Counted from the stretch's first letter, positions 1-7,963 are shown. The stretch: 28,153 nucleotides of DNA from Bacteroidales bacterium (GCA_024681565.1 JAILAO010000107.1:1-28153), one strand, 5' to 3'. Notes: generated from the letters alone by a model not told the origin. Numbers and translations are program-made.

Positions 1-1
1 G

Positions 2-475
2 CGGAGCGAACACCCTTCGGGACGGGAAATAGGTTCCGTCGCCCAGGCCAAAAAGCCCTTCCTCGTGAAAGATATCCTGCTTACCGTCCGCAGCAACCAT
101 ATCCCCGGTTGCGTCGCATCCATCAATATCTACCGCATCGAGGGAAAGAAAGAATCGTTTGTCAACGTGCTCCAAAAGCCCATCTACTTCGATGTCGCCG
201 TATCGAAAGATCCGCAGGATTTCGACATCCGGCCAGAAGAAATTCTCCTGCTGGAACCGGGCAAATACTTCATTGCCTTCCAGATTGTCGGATGCAATAA
301 CGAAGCTCTACAGGCCTTCCTTGCCAAAACACAGGAAGAGCAGGAATTCTGGGAGATGAGTATGGATTTCAATATCTACCTCAAGAGCAGCTATGTCAGG
401 GAAGTGGCACTGGGAAAGATGGAGTATCTGCCCGTCAACATCGGTGTTGCAGTTAAGGGGCTGGAGTATCGGTAA
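2..475 (+). CDS. Unrecognised protein, C-terminal part
   Basis: The reading frame is open from base 2 to the stop at 473-475, so the gene starts before the window; the GTG at 65 is probably internal because sensible sequence continues upstream of it. About 157 residues are visible. They look like a beta-rich globular domain with alternating hydrophobic strands, a motif LLLEPGKYF near the middle and an ending GVAVKGLEYR. No signal peptide, membrane segment or catalytic motif is visible. My impression is that such domains occur at the C-termini of Bacteroidales proteins carrying a carboxypeptidase-like regulatory domain, but that rests on memory of similar sequences and not on a clear signature. 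The next gene is on the other strand, so nothing shares its transcript downstream. Confidence 0.6.
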   Translation, partial: RSEHPSGREIGSVAQAKKPFLVKDILLTVRSNHIPGCVASINIYRIEGKKESFVNVLQKPIYFDVAVSKDPQDFDIRPEEILLLEPGKYFIAFQIVGCNNEALQAFLAKTQEEQEFWEMSMDFNIYLKSSYVREVALGKMEYLPVNIGVAVKGLEYR

Positions 476-604
476 TGAGAAACCGATATAAGTAGGCATA
501 TCGCGTAGACCAAACACTCCGAATCTCGAACCCCTGCATCCTGGAAGGGCTGCTGGAAATCCAGCGATTCATTGAGGCTTTGCATCGATAAATCCGAATT
601 TACC

Positions 605-796
605 TTATTTGTTTGAATTCTTTTTCTCCCTATAGTAACTGACAAAATGCCCCGTGGCTATAACAACACATGCAGAGAAACCAAGAATTTTAAGTACCAC
701 TGAACCGGAATCAAGTAGAATCTGAATCAGCCATAAAACTGCCATCACAGCAAACAAGCTACCGTAAAAAATACGATTCTTTGTAGACATATTCAT
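605..796 (-). CDS. Small two-helix membrane protein
   Basis: This 63-residue protein has a short basic N-terminus, a hydrophobic helix at about residues 8-27, a second at about 33-52, and a basic, hydrophilic C-terminus ending REKKNSNK. That is a typical small inner-membrane hairpin protein. A GAGG stretch lies about ten bases before the ATG at 796, and a second in-frame ATG lies two codons in. Base composition here is clearly more AT-rich than in the rest of the window. I do not recognise a family, and no neighbour hints at a role. It could be a chance frame, but the regular hydrophobic pattern and basic tail argue for a real gene. Confidence 0.5.
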   Translation of the reverse strand: MNMSTKNRIFYGSLFAVMAVLWLIQILLDSGSVVLKILGFSACVVIATGHFVSYYREKKNSNK

Positions 797-904
797 AAAA
801 ACCTCAAATTTCGATTTATCGGTGTGAAGATAAGAAGAATGGCCGTTCTATCCAAAAGCAAAAAATGGAGAAGGTCCAGCCCTTAAAAAGAGACCTTCCT
901 CAGA

Positions 905-1127
905 ACAGTGCGTAAATTGCTGGCGTTGCGACTATGGGAATACGCGGTCCGGAGGGCCGAGACGCCGTCAGGCGCGCGCCGGGAGGGTGATGCCGGGGAA
1001 AAAACAGCATTCGGAGGCCGCAGGCCGACCGAAGGGGGACGGCGTCAGCCGTGCGGGGGAATCCTTTCCCCCGTCCCCCTGGTGGGTGCAGGGGGGATAG
1101 GGAAGTCGGGCTGCGGAGCGGCCCGGT
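905..1127. other. GC-rich, hairpin-rich non-coding segment
   Basis: I see no convincing gene between the small membrane protein and the tRNA. The segment is very GC-rich and rich in self-complementary pieces. TTCGG at 1010-1014 pairs with CCGAA at 1029-1033 around a GGCC-rich loop. AGGGGGAC at 1033-1040 pairs with GTCCCCCT at 1073-1080. Inside that lie GGC-GTCA-GCC (1041-1050) and CGGGGGAA / TTCCCCCG (1054-1061 with 1066-1073). Together they could form a branched fold. Short frames cross the segment on both strands but are Arg/Gly/Pro-rich, as expected from composition alone. It may be a structured RNA, a genomic repeat or simply unconstrained spacer. Confidence 0.4.
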
Positions 1128-1142
1128 CTCCCGCTACGAAAC

Positions 1143-1168
1143 GAAAACGGCAGCCGTCTGGCTGCCGT
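1143..1168 (-). terminator. Terminator of tRNA-fMet
   Basis: On the minus strand a perfect 9-bp stem (1147-1155 with 1160-1168) closes a 4-base loop and is followed by TTTTCGTTTCG. This fits an intrinsic terminator just 13 bases past the tRNA 3' end. The stem is the tip of a much longer inverted repeat (1128-1189). Confidence 0.7.
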
Positions 1169-1180
1169 AGTTTCGTTTCG

Positions 1181-1253
<73 letters not shown>

Positions 1254-1266
1254 ATGTTTGGGATTG

Positions 1267-1297
1267 CAAAGGTAGCAATTATTTTTAAAAATCCAAA
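1267..1297 (-). promoter_or_regulatory. Promoter of tRNA-fMet
   Basis: On the minus strand TTTG (1294-1297) is followed by exactly 19 bases and then TACCTTTG (1267-1274). This is a full match to the Bacteroidetes primary sigma pattern TTTG-N19-TAnnTTTG, and it ends 13 bases before the tRNA 5' end. Confidence 0.85.
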
Positions 1298-1337
1298 ATT
1301 TACGGCAATCCCGGGCAGAAACCCGGGATGCGCGGGG

Positions 1338-3104
1338 CTATTGGATCCGGATTTCGTTGTCCATCCGGGCGAGGATCTGGGGCGAGCTGAGATCCTTGAG
1401 TGCGGCAACCAGGGCATTGTCCTCGGCGGGGTTCATGCCGAAGGCATCGAGCACCTGCTCCATTACGCTCGGCGGAGCGGGATAGCCCTTGACCTTCCAA
1501 TTGGCGAGTTCGGCGTCACCGGCGGCGACGGCCGCATAGTGGATGGCGTCCTCGAGCGTGCCGATCTCATCTACGAGCTGGATCTGCAGGGCGTCTGCCC
1601 CGGTCCATACACGGCCCTGGCCGATGGCGTCCACCGTATCCTTGGGAATGCCGCGTCCTTCGGAAACGATGGTGGTAAAGCGGTCGTAGATGGCCTCGAT
1701 GGAGGCCAGCATGTAGTTGTATTCATCGGTATCGAAAGGACGCATCAGCCCGTACATGTCACCGTGCTTGTGGGAAGTGATACTTTCCACGCCGACATGG
1801 GCGATATCCTTGACCGTCTTGGACAGGTCCGGGACGAGACCGAACACGCCGATGGAACCGGTGAGGGTCGTTGCGTCGGAATAGATCTTCTCACAGTTGT
1901 TGGAGATCCAGTATCCGCCGGATGCGGCGTAGTCACCGTAGGAGGCGACCAGCGGTTTGTCGGCTTTGAGCAGATCCAGCTCGGTCTTGATTTTCTCGGA
2001 AGCGAGCACGCTGCCGCCCGGCGAGTTGACGCGCAGGACGACCGCCTTGACGGTGGAGTCCGCACGGACTTTGGCGATCACGGATGCGAAGCGGTCTCCG
2101 GCGACATTGGCCTTGGAGGAGCCGTCGATGATCTCACCGTCGGTATAGATGACGGCGATCGTCTGTTTGGCCTTGGAAGGGACGAGCTTGGCTTCGACAT
2201 AGTCGCCAAACCCGATCCATTTGATATCCTTGTACTCATCCACGACGGCGAGGTCGGCAAGTTTGTCCTGCAGTCCCTGGCGGGTCAGCAGTTCATCGAC
2301 CAGTTTGTGGTCGACGAAGTCCTGCGGGAAGTTGAGCTGCAGGCCTTCGATGGCGGCGTCCAGTTCCTCGACGCTGATGCCGCGGGATTCCGCAATCTCC
2401 GCACCCACGGTTTCCCAGATCGAGTCGACCATGCGCTGATACTGCTCGCGGTTCTCCGGGCTGGCGCTGTTCCGGGTGTACATCTCACCGGCGGATTTGT
2501 ATTTGCCGTGGCGGATCAGCTGCATGTTGACGCCGAAGCGGTCCAGCAGATCCCCCAGGAACATCATCTGGGAACCTACGCCGGTCAGGCTGGAATTGGC
2601 GCCGAGGGCGGAGGTCATATAGATCTTGTCGGCGACGGAAGCGAAATAGTAAGTTCCGGTGCCGGGGCTCTCCATGTAGGCGACCACGGGCTTGCCGCTG
2701 TTGGCACGGAAATGCTTCAGGGCCTCCCGGACCTCGCCGAGGGCGGTGATGCCCGAGGCGTTGCCGTCCGTGTCGAGGTAGATATATTTGACGGCCGGAT
2801 CCTCCGCAGCCGCGTTGATCGCCTGCACGGCATCCCAGATACCGATGGTCTCCACGCTGGAGCTGCCGCCGGACATCAGCGAGCTTGCGTCCATTCCGCT
2901 GAGCGGATTGGACTCCTGAGACTGCTCCCCGAAAGTGATTTTGGACAGGTCAATCTTGAGCACGCCCGACTTGGGCAGGGCCGGCGTGCTGCTCCCGGCG
3001 GCAACGGCGGCCCCCAGGAAACCCATGCTCAGGATAAAGCACAGGATACCAATGATAAAAAAGCCGCAGATGACGGCCAGAACCATTTTGACAAAATCTT
3101 TCAT
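1338..3104 (-). CDS. sppA: Signal peptide peptidase SppA, long form
   Basis: The 588-residue protein matches the long (67K type) SppA family, serine-lysine proteases that cut up signal peptides left in the inner membrane. One N-terminal membrane anchor lies at about residues 7-37. Two tandem ClpP-like domains follow. The Lys of YKSAGE (K203) and the Ser of AASGG (S395) fit the catalytic dyad, K209 and S409 in E. coli. VNSPGGSV at about 359-366 is also family typical. The length equals that of double-domain SppA. The gene is divergent from hisS, and their -7 boxes are only 2 bases apart. No gene follows on this strand before the tRNA, and I see no clear terminator. Confidence 0.95.
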   Translation of the reverse strand: MKDFVKMVLAVICGFFIIGILCFILSMGFLGAAVAAGSSTPALPKSGVLKIDLSKITFGEQSQESNPLSGMDASSLMSGGSSSVETIGIWDAVQAINAAAEDPAVKYIYLDTDGNASGITALGEVREALKHFRANSGKPVVAYMESPGTGTYYFASVADKIYMTSALGANSSLTGVGSQMMFLGDLLDRFGVNMQLIRHGKYKSAGEMYTRNSASPENREQYQRMVDSIWETVGAEIAESRGISVEELDAAIEGLQLNFPQDFVDHKLVDELLTRQGLQDKLADLAVVDEYKDIKWIGFGDYVEAKLVPSKAKQTIAVIYTDGEIIDGSSKANVAGDRFASVIAKVRADSTVKAVVLRVNSPGGSVLASEKIKTELDLLKADKPLVASYGDYAASGGYWISNNCEKIYSDATTLTGSIGVFGLVPDLSKTVKDIAHVGVESITSHKHGDMYGLMRPFDTDEYNYMLASIEAIYDRFTTIVSEGRGIPKDTVDAIGQGRVWTGADALQIQLVDEIGTLEDAIHYAAVAAGDAELANWKVKGYPAPPSVMEQVLDAFGMNPAEDNALVAALKDLSSPQILARMDNEIRIQ

Positions 3105-3126
3105 AACGAATAAACGGAATATTTAA

Positions 3127-3158
3127 CAAAAGTAGGTAAATTTGCAAAATAATTCAAA
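3127..3158 (-). promoter_or_regulatory. Promoter of sppA
   Basis: Minus-strand TTTG (3155-3158), 20 bases, then TACTTTTG (3127-3134), 22 bases before the sppA ATG. It overlaps the hisS promoter completely. Confidence 0.7.
3137..3144 (+). promoter_or_regulatory. -7 box of hisS
   Basis: TAAATTTG fits TAnnTTTG and lies 19 bases before the hisS ATG. No exact TTTG is seen at the -33 position. Only two bases separate this box from the sppA -7 box on the other strand. Confidence 0.65.
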
Positions 3159-3163
3159 TACCG

Positions 3164-4516
3164 ATGGCACAGAAACCTTCTATACCCAAGGGGACCCGCG
3201 ACTTCGGCCCTCAGGAGACGGCAGAACGCAATTATATTTTCGATACGATCCGTTCCGTATTCCGGACTTTCGGCTTCGCCCAGATCGAGACGCCCGCGAT
3301 GGAGAACCTTTCCACCCTGCTCGGCAAGTACGGCGAAGAGGGCGACAAGCTCCTTTACCGCATCCTCAATTCCGGCGACGCTTTCGCGAACGTGGACCCG
3401 GACCGGCCGCTGACCCCGCAGGTATGCGAGAAAGGGCTGCGTTACGACCTCACGGTGCCTTTCGCCCGTTTTGTCGTCCAGCACCAGAACGAACTTTCTT
3501 TCCCCTTCAAGCGTTTCCAGATCCAGCCGGTCTGGCGGGCGGACCGTCCGCAGAAAGGCCGCTACCGCGAGTTCTACCAGTGCGATGTGGATATGATCGG
3601 CTCCCGCAGTCAGCTCTGCGAGCTGGAACTGGTGCAGATCGTGGACCGGGTTTTCGCGAAACTCGGTGTCCGCGTACTCGTCAAGATCAACAACCGTAAG
3701 GTGTTGACCGGACTGGCCGAGATCTGCGGATTCCCGGACAAGGTCGTAGATATTACGGTAGCCATCGACAAACTGGACAAGATCGGCTTGGATGCCGTCA
3801 AGGCGGAGATGCGGGAGAAGGGACTCACGGACGAAGCCATCTCCGTGCTGGAGCCGGTCCTGACCCTCAGCGGATCCAACGCGGAGAAGCTGGCCCGGAT
3901 GCGCACCGTGATGGGGGCTTCCGAGACGGGCCTCAAGGGGCTGGACGAATTGGAGGAACTCTTCGGCTACATCGAGGCCGCCGGCATCCGCACGCCTGCC
4001 GAGATCGATCTCTCCCTGGCCCGCGGGCTTAATTACTATACCGGGGCCATCTTCGAGGTCAAGGCGCTTGACTGGCAGATCGGCAGCATCTGCGGCGGCG
4101 GACGCTATGACAATCTCACCGGCATCTTCGGGCTGCCCGACATGTCCGGGGTGGGTGTCAGCTTCGGGGCCGACCGCATCTACGATGTGCTCAAGGGCCT
4201 GGATAAATTCCCCAAAGACCTGTGCAGCGCCACCCGGCTGTTGCTGGCCAACATGGGGCAGGAAGAAGTCCGCTATCTTCTCCCGGTGGCGGCAACCCTG
4301 CGCGCCGAGGGCGTGGCGGTGGAGATCTATCCCGATCCCGCCAAGCTCAAGAAACAGTTTGACTATGCCGACCGGAAATCCATCCCGTTCCTGTCCATCA
4401 CCGGGGCTTCCGAGATGGAGCAGGGGATCGTGAATCTCAAGAATCTGGCTTCCGGAGAACAGCGTTCCTTCCCGAAGGACGATGTCCCGGGCATGATCGC
4501 TTTCCTAGAGCAGTAG
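3164..4516 (+). CDS. hisS: Histidine--tRNA ligase
   Basis: This 450-residue class II aminoacyl-tRNA synthetase charges tRNA-His with histidine in the cytoplasm. GTRDF near residue 10 and LRYDLTVPFAR (92-102) belong to the catalytic core. The motif 2 region with FYQCDVDMIG lies at about 117-146. The histidine-specific signature LARGLNYYTG lies at 285-294, GGGRYD at 311-316, and motif 3 GVSFGADRI at 331-339. The last ~95 residues fit the anticodon-binding domain. Length is in the normal range. The ATG at 3164 follows a TAAATTTG box by 19 bases. The 3' end overlaps the convergent DoxX-family gene by 12 bases. Confidence 0.97.
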   Translation: MAQKPSIPKGTRDFGPQETAERNYIFDTIRSVFRTFGFAQIETPAMENLSTLLGKYGEEGDKLLYRILNSGDAFANVDPDRPLTPQVCEKGLRYDLTVPFARFVVQHQNELSFPFKRFQIQPVWRADRPQKGRYREFYQCDVDMIGSRSQLCELELVQIVDRVFAKLGVRVLVKINNRKVLTGLAEICGFPDKVVDITVAIDKLDKIGLDAVKAEMREKGLTDEAISVLEPVLTLSGSNAEKLARMRTVMGASETGLKGLDELEELFGYIEAAGIRTPAEIDLSLARGLNYYTGAIFEVKALDWQIGSICGGGRYDNLTGIFGLPDMSGVGVSFGADRIYDVLKGLDKFPKDLCSATRLLLANMGQEEVRYLLPVAATLRAEGVAVEIYPDPAKLKKQFDYADRKSIPFLSITGASEMEQGIVNLKNLASGEQRSFPKDDVPGMIAFLEQ

Positions 4517-5566
4517 CATTACGGAGAAGACATACAGCAGGAACGCCTGGAATTTCAGGCGGTCGCCGTTGTTCTCCGACAGGAGCGATTCCGTCACGTC
4601 CGTGCCGGAAAGCGCTGCTGTTTTTTCGCGGTCCGGCAGGCGGCGGACTCCCCATTTCGTGACGATCAAACCATCTTCGATGTAGGTCGCTCCTCCGTTG
4701 GAACGGTTGAGTGTGAGGAGCTTCTTGCGGTCTGCGAAATAGGTGGAGAACAGAATCTCCGGGGCAGAGACCAGCGACTCCATGATCTCCGGGGTAGAGG
4801 CGGCCAGCACCATGGGCGTGTAGCCGAGCAGGGCGCTTTCGCGCATCAGCGTTCCGATCTTTTCCCAGTTGGGCTTGGAGAGCTTCTCGGGTTCATAAAT
4901 GGAGACGACCATCAACTTTCCGTTGACCAGCAGCGAATCGACATAATTGCCCGCGGCATCACTGATGGACAGGGTCGGCGTACTGTCGTCCGTCGGGTCG
5001 TCGATATCCTCGGGCAGCATCAGCTCGGCGCCCGGCTTGAACGGCGTGAAGTCCACCAGGGGGATGGAGAGCGAAGAATACAGTAGGAACAGGGCCACGG
5101 AGATGGCCACGATGGGGAAGCTCACATATTTGACTTTCCTGGTGATCTCCTGCTTCCTCAACGGGAAACTGGCCAGGGCCCACAGGGCCATCAGAACCAG
5201 GTTCTTGAGCAGGCTCTGCAGGTGGGTCAGGTGGATGACTTCTCCGAAGCAGCCGCAGTCCATCGTGGGATTCTTGATATAGAGCAGGACCGTCAGCAGG
5301 GTAAAGAAGCCGAGCAATGCTCCGGTCACCACGGTCGTGACCTTGCGCCAGACTCCGGTGATCAGGGCGGCACCGAGCCAGGCCTCCAGCAGGGCCATCC
5401 CCGAGGCGATCAGCCCGGAGATTCCCATCAGGAAGGTGATATGGAGGAATTTGAGATATTCCTCCACGACCAGCCGCGCTCCAACGGGGTCCATCAGTTT
5501 GAGAACGCCGGAGAGGAAGAGCACGACGCCGATCAGCACGGCGCTAATCCTTCGGATAACTCTCAT
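4505..5566 (-). CDS. DoxX/MauE-like membrane protein with soluble tail
   Basis: I place the start at the ATG at 5566 (353 residues), where a basic N-terminus leads into the first membrane helix; upstream sequence in this frame lies inside tmk and is not hydrophobic. Four helices in the first ~130 residues carry the DoxX/MauE hallmark DCGCFGE (103-109, with C104 and C106), and a fifth lies at about 140-160. Roughly 190 residues follow that could form a thioredoxin-like domain outside the membrane, though no CxxC is seen in it. The protein ends in a hydrophobic stretch. Members of this group are linked to quinone or thiol redox chemistry, but a precise role is not known. The start overlaps the tmk 3' end by 23 bases, so the two are co-translated. 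Confidence 0.8.
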   Translation of the reverse strand: MRVIRRISAVLIGVVLFLSGVLKLMDPVGARLVVEEYLKFLHITFLMGISGLIASGMALLEAWLGAALITGVWRKVTTVVTGALLGFFTLLTVLLYIKNPTMDCGCFGEVIHLTHLQSLLKNLVLMALWALASFPLRKQEITRKVKYVSFPIVAISVALFLLYSSLSIPLVDFTPFKPGAELMLPEDIDDPTDDSTPTLSISDAAGNYVDSLLVNGKLMVVSIYEPEKLSKPNWEKIGTLMRESALLGYTPMVLAASTPEIMESLVSAPEILFSTYFADRKKLLTLNRSNGGATYIEDGLIVTKWGVRRLPDREKTAALSGTDVTESLLSENNGDRLKFQAFLLYVFSVMLLL

Positions 5567-6227
5567 AGACGCTTTTGATTTTATGGAAGATGACTTCGGG
5601 TGGAAGCATCTGTCCTTCCGGACCGCTGCAGTCCACCGGAATAAAATGCGGATCGAGCGCCGCCTGCCGGCGGTACATGTCCCGCACCCGCCGCTGGAAG
5701 GCGATATCCGCTTCGTGGATATCCTGCCGTCCGCGGAGATAGCCCCGTTCGGCACCGCCCCGCTGGGCGGACAGGCTTTGCTCTACGAAACCGATGGGGA
5801 CATCGAGGAAGATATTGAGATCCGGTCTCGGGAGACCGAAATGCCCGTATTCGGTATTGTTGATCCATTCGCGCAGCTCTTCGGCCTCGTCGTCAGAGGC
5901 GAGCTTGGCGCATTGGTAGGCGATATTGGAATAGACATAGCGGTCCAGCAAGACCGTGCCGCCCGCCCGCAGCGCCTGCAGGATCTGCGGCGCCGCATCC
6001 CTGCGGTCTTCGGCAAACAGGAGGGCGACCAGCTGCGGGTGGACGCTTTCGATGGATCCGAATCCGCCGCGCAGGAACTTGCCGATCAGACCTCCGTAAA
6101 CCGGAGCGTCATAGCGGGGGAAATGGATGTAATCCAATTGGGGGCAGACACTTCCGAGGTATTCCCTGAACAATCTGACCTGGGTGGACTTGCCCGCTCC
6201 GTCCAGGCCCTCTAATACTATCAGCAT
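5544..6227 (-). CDS. tmk: Thymidylate kinase
   Basis: The 227-residue protein phosphorylates dTMP to dTDP with ATP, the step that feeds dTTP synthesis. The P-loop is GLDGAGKST at residues 7-15, and LDRYVYSNIAYQ (94-105) carries the DRY signature of the family. A lid segment rich in Arg follows near residues 150-170. The ATG at 6227 comes directly after the start of the hydrophobic beta strand MLIVLEG, which leaves no room for a longer start. It is divergent from folP and first in an operon with the DoxX-family gene. The likely -7 box TATCTTTG lies only 7 bases before the ATG, so the mRNA leader is very short or absent. Confidence 0.95.
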   Translation of the reverse strand: MLIVLEGLDGAGKSTQVRLFREYLGSVCPQLDYIHFPRYDAPVYGGLIGKFLRGGFGSIESVHPQLVALLFAEDRRDAAPQILQALRAGGTVLLDRYVYSNIAYQCAKLASDDEAEELREWINNTEYGHFGLPRPDLNIFLDVPIGFVEQSLSAQRGGAERGYLRGRQDIHEADIAFQRRVRDMYRRQAALDPHFIPVDCSGPEGQMLPPEVIFHKIKSVYESYPKD

Positions 6228-6234
6228 ATCTTTA

Positions 6235-6242
6235 CAAAGATA
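6235..6242 (-). promoter_or_regulatory. -7 box of tmk
   Basis: Minus-strand TATCTTTG, 7 bases before the tmk ATG. It sits within a perfect inverted repeat (CATATCTTT at 6225-6233, AAAGATATG at 6236-6244, two bases between) whose left end is the start codon itself. Confidence 0.6.
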
Positions 6243-6255
6243 TGGAAAAAATCTC

Positions 6256-6263
6256 TATTTTTG
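6256..6263 (+). promoter_or_regulatory. -7 box of folP
   Basis: TATTTTTG fits TAnnTTTG and ends only 4 bases before the folP ATG at 6268, implying transcription starts at or next to the start codon. Confidence 0.6.
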
Positions 6264-6267
6264 CGTC

Positions 6268-7008
6268 ATGACAAAGATTATGGGCATCGTCAACCTGACG
6301 CCGGATTCCTTCTATGCCCCCAGCCGGGCAGCGGCCGGGCAGGCCCGGGACCGGATCCGGACCTTGTGCGCCGAGGGCGCAGACATGATTGACCTGGGGG
6401 CCGTCTCGACCCGCCCGGGGGCCGCGGACGTGCCTCTGGAGGAGGAATGGGCGCGGTTGGAGCCGGTCGTCCGGAATTGGAATGCTCCGGTATTGCTCTC
6501 GGTCGATACCACCCGGGCCGAAATCGTCCGCCGGGTCTATGACAGCGCCGGTCCTTTTCTGGTCAATGACATCTCGGCCGGGGAGGATGACCCGCAGATG
6601 CTGGCGACCGTCGGCCGGCTGGGTCTGCCTTATGTCGCGATGCACAAGCGGGGCAATCCCCGCACGATGGACGCGCAATGCGATTATCCGGAGGGCGTCG
6701 TGCCTGCGCTGATAGCCTATTTCCGGGCGTTCTCGCGCCGGGCGGAAGAATACGGCATCGCCGAATGGGTGCTCGACCCCGGCCTGGGCTTTGCCAAAAC
6801 GGTGGAGCAGAACTGGGAGATCCTGGAGAAACTCGACTGGCTGCGGGGATTCGACCGGCCGGTCCTGGTCGGCGCTGCCGACAAGCGCTTCACCGGCGGC
6901 GACACGGAACGCGCACACCGCCTCGCGCTGCGGCACGGGGCCGATATCCTGCGGGTCCACGATGTCCGCGCAGCGCGCGAAACGGTCAGTACCTGCGTCG
7001 AAGCCTGA
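6268..7008 (+). CDS. folP: Dihydropteroate synthase with altered loop
   Basis: The enzyme joins p-aminobenzoate to the pterin pyrophosphate in folate synthesis and is the sulfonamide target. Family signatures appear in order: GIVNLTPDSFY (6-16), DLGAVSTRPGA (42-52), SVDTTR (78-83), NDISAG (100-105), DPGLGFAKT (170-178) and RVHDV (229-233). At 246 residues it is somewhat short. The usual Gly-x-Ser-Arg-Lys near the C-terminus reads GAADK (202-206): Ser and Arg are replaced and only Lys remains. The ATG at 6268 is chosen because the family sequence begins there; the frame is open further back but only into the tmk promoter. A hairpin terminator follows the stop directly. Confidence 0.92.
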   Translation: MTKIMGIVNLTPDSFYAPSRAAAGQARDRIRTLCAEGADMIDLGAVSTRPGAADVPLEEEWARLEPVVRNWNAPVLLSVDTTRAEIVRRVYDSAGPFLVNDISAGEDDPQMLATVGRLGLPYVAMHKRGNPRTMDAQCDYPEGVVPALIAYFRAFSRRAEEYGIAEWVLDPGLGFAKTVEQNWEILEKLDWLRGFDRPVLVGAADKRFTGGDTERAHRLALRHGADILRVHDVRAARETVSTCVEA

Positions 7009-7038
7009 AAAAGTCCCTCCGGTTCCGGGGGGACTTTT
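7009..7038. terminator. Two-way terminator between folP and the CPBP protease
   Basis: AAAAGTCCC (7009-7017) pairs with GGGACTTTT (7030-7038) around a small CCGG-rich inner stem. A-run and T-run flank the stem on both sides, so it can stop transcription from either direction. It starts on the base after the folP stop. Confidence 0.8.
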
Positions 7039-7060
7039 CTGTCAGGGGCAAAGACTGCGC

Positions 7061-7960
7061 TTACTCGTCAAACAAAGCGTTGACGGGATCCATGTTGCCC
7101 TTTTCTCCGGCCAGGGGGATCCGTGCATAAGCCCGGATGATGAGTACGATCATCAGGATACAGGCGGTGAAGATGACCCAATAACGGGGCCCCGGCAGGA
7201 CATCCAGCCAGGATTCCACATCCTTGAACGCATCCACGTTGGACATGACCAGGGAGAAGGTGTTGTTGGTAAAGTGCATCAGCATCGTGAGCTTCAGCGA
7301 TCCGGTCTTGTAGTACACATAGCCGAACAGGCAGCCGAGCAGGAAAGCCGGCACGGCCTGCCAGGGGTTGAGGTGGATCAGGGCGAAGAACAATGCGGAA
7401 ATCACAATGGCCCAGGCCGGTTTGACTTTGTTTCCAAGCAGTCCGCGCAGCACCATGCCCCGGCAGAGCCATTCTTCGAAGAACGGAGCAAAGATACTGA
7501 CCATCAAGAAGTTGATAAGGAAGTTCCCGCCTTCGGTCATGTTCCGGAGGGTCTCCTCCAGCCATTGCGGCATCTCGGGCATCACCGAGAGGATGGCGTC
7601 CGAACAGAAAGCGGCGCCCAGGGTCGAGAGGATGGCGAACAAGGCACAGAGCGCTCCGCCCAGCGGGCTGAAATGACTGCTGTCCAGCAGCAGTCCCGGC
7701 TTGACATAACTGTTGTTGCGGCTCTTGATGCTCGCGTACATCATCGGGGGGATGAACATCAGCGGATAGGCGACGAGCATTCCGTATTCCATCCCGGCCT
7801 CCTGACCCAGTACGGCGGCGAATCCGAGCGTAACAAGATTGCCCAGCAGGCTGCCTGCAAGCAGAAGGGCGAGCAGGATGAAGATATCCGCGACTCCCGG
7901 GATGTAGTAATTGAATTTCTCCAGGAAACCGTAGTTCCTGGGCTTGGTCTTTCCCGCCAT
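7061..7960 (-). CDS. CPBP-family intramembrane metalloprotease (CAAX-like)
   Basis: This 299-residue polytopic membrane protein has about seven or eight hydrophobic helices. It carries the CPBP/Abi signatures: EEWLCR (E162, E163, R167), HLNPW (H196) and HFTNN (H229, N232). These match the Glu-Glu-xxx-Arg, His and His-xxx-Asn motifs of the CAAX protease group. The family includes prenyl-protein endopeptidases and bacterial proteins linked to bacteriocin immunity or protein processing; the substrate cannot be told here. The ATG at 7960 comes 3 bases after the stop of the upstream nucleotidyltransferase, so both are on one transcript. A two-way terminator lies about 20 bases past the stop. Confidence 0.9.
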   Translation of the reverse strand: MAGKTKPRNYGFLEKFNYYIPGVADIFILLALLLAGSLLGNLVTLGFAAVLGQEAGMEYGMLVAYPLMFIPPMMYASIKSRNNSYVKPGLLLDSSHFSPLGGALCALFAILSTLGAAFCSDAILSVMPEMPQWLEETLRNMTEGGNFLINFLMVSIFAPFFEEWLCRGMVLRGLLGNKVKPAWAIVISALFFALIHLNPWQAVPAFLLGCLFGYVYYKTGSLKLTMLMHFTNNTFSLVMSNVDAFKDVESWLDVLPGPRYWVIFTACILMIVLIIRAYARIPLAGEKGNMDPVNALFDE

Positions 7961-7963
7961 GGC

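Noticed and set aside
496..591. Short coding-like stretch of 31 codons after the first gene
   Set aside because: Reads plausibly (GLLEIQRFIEALHR) but has no start codon in a good place and no partner; at most a gene remnant.
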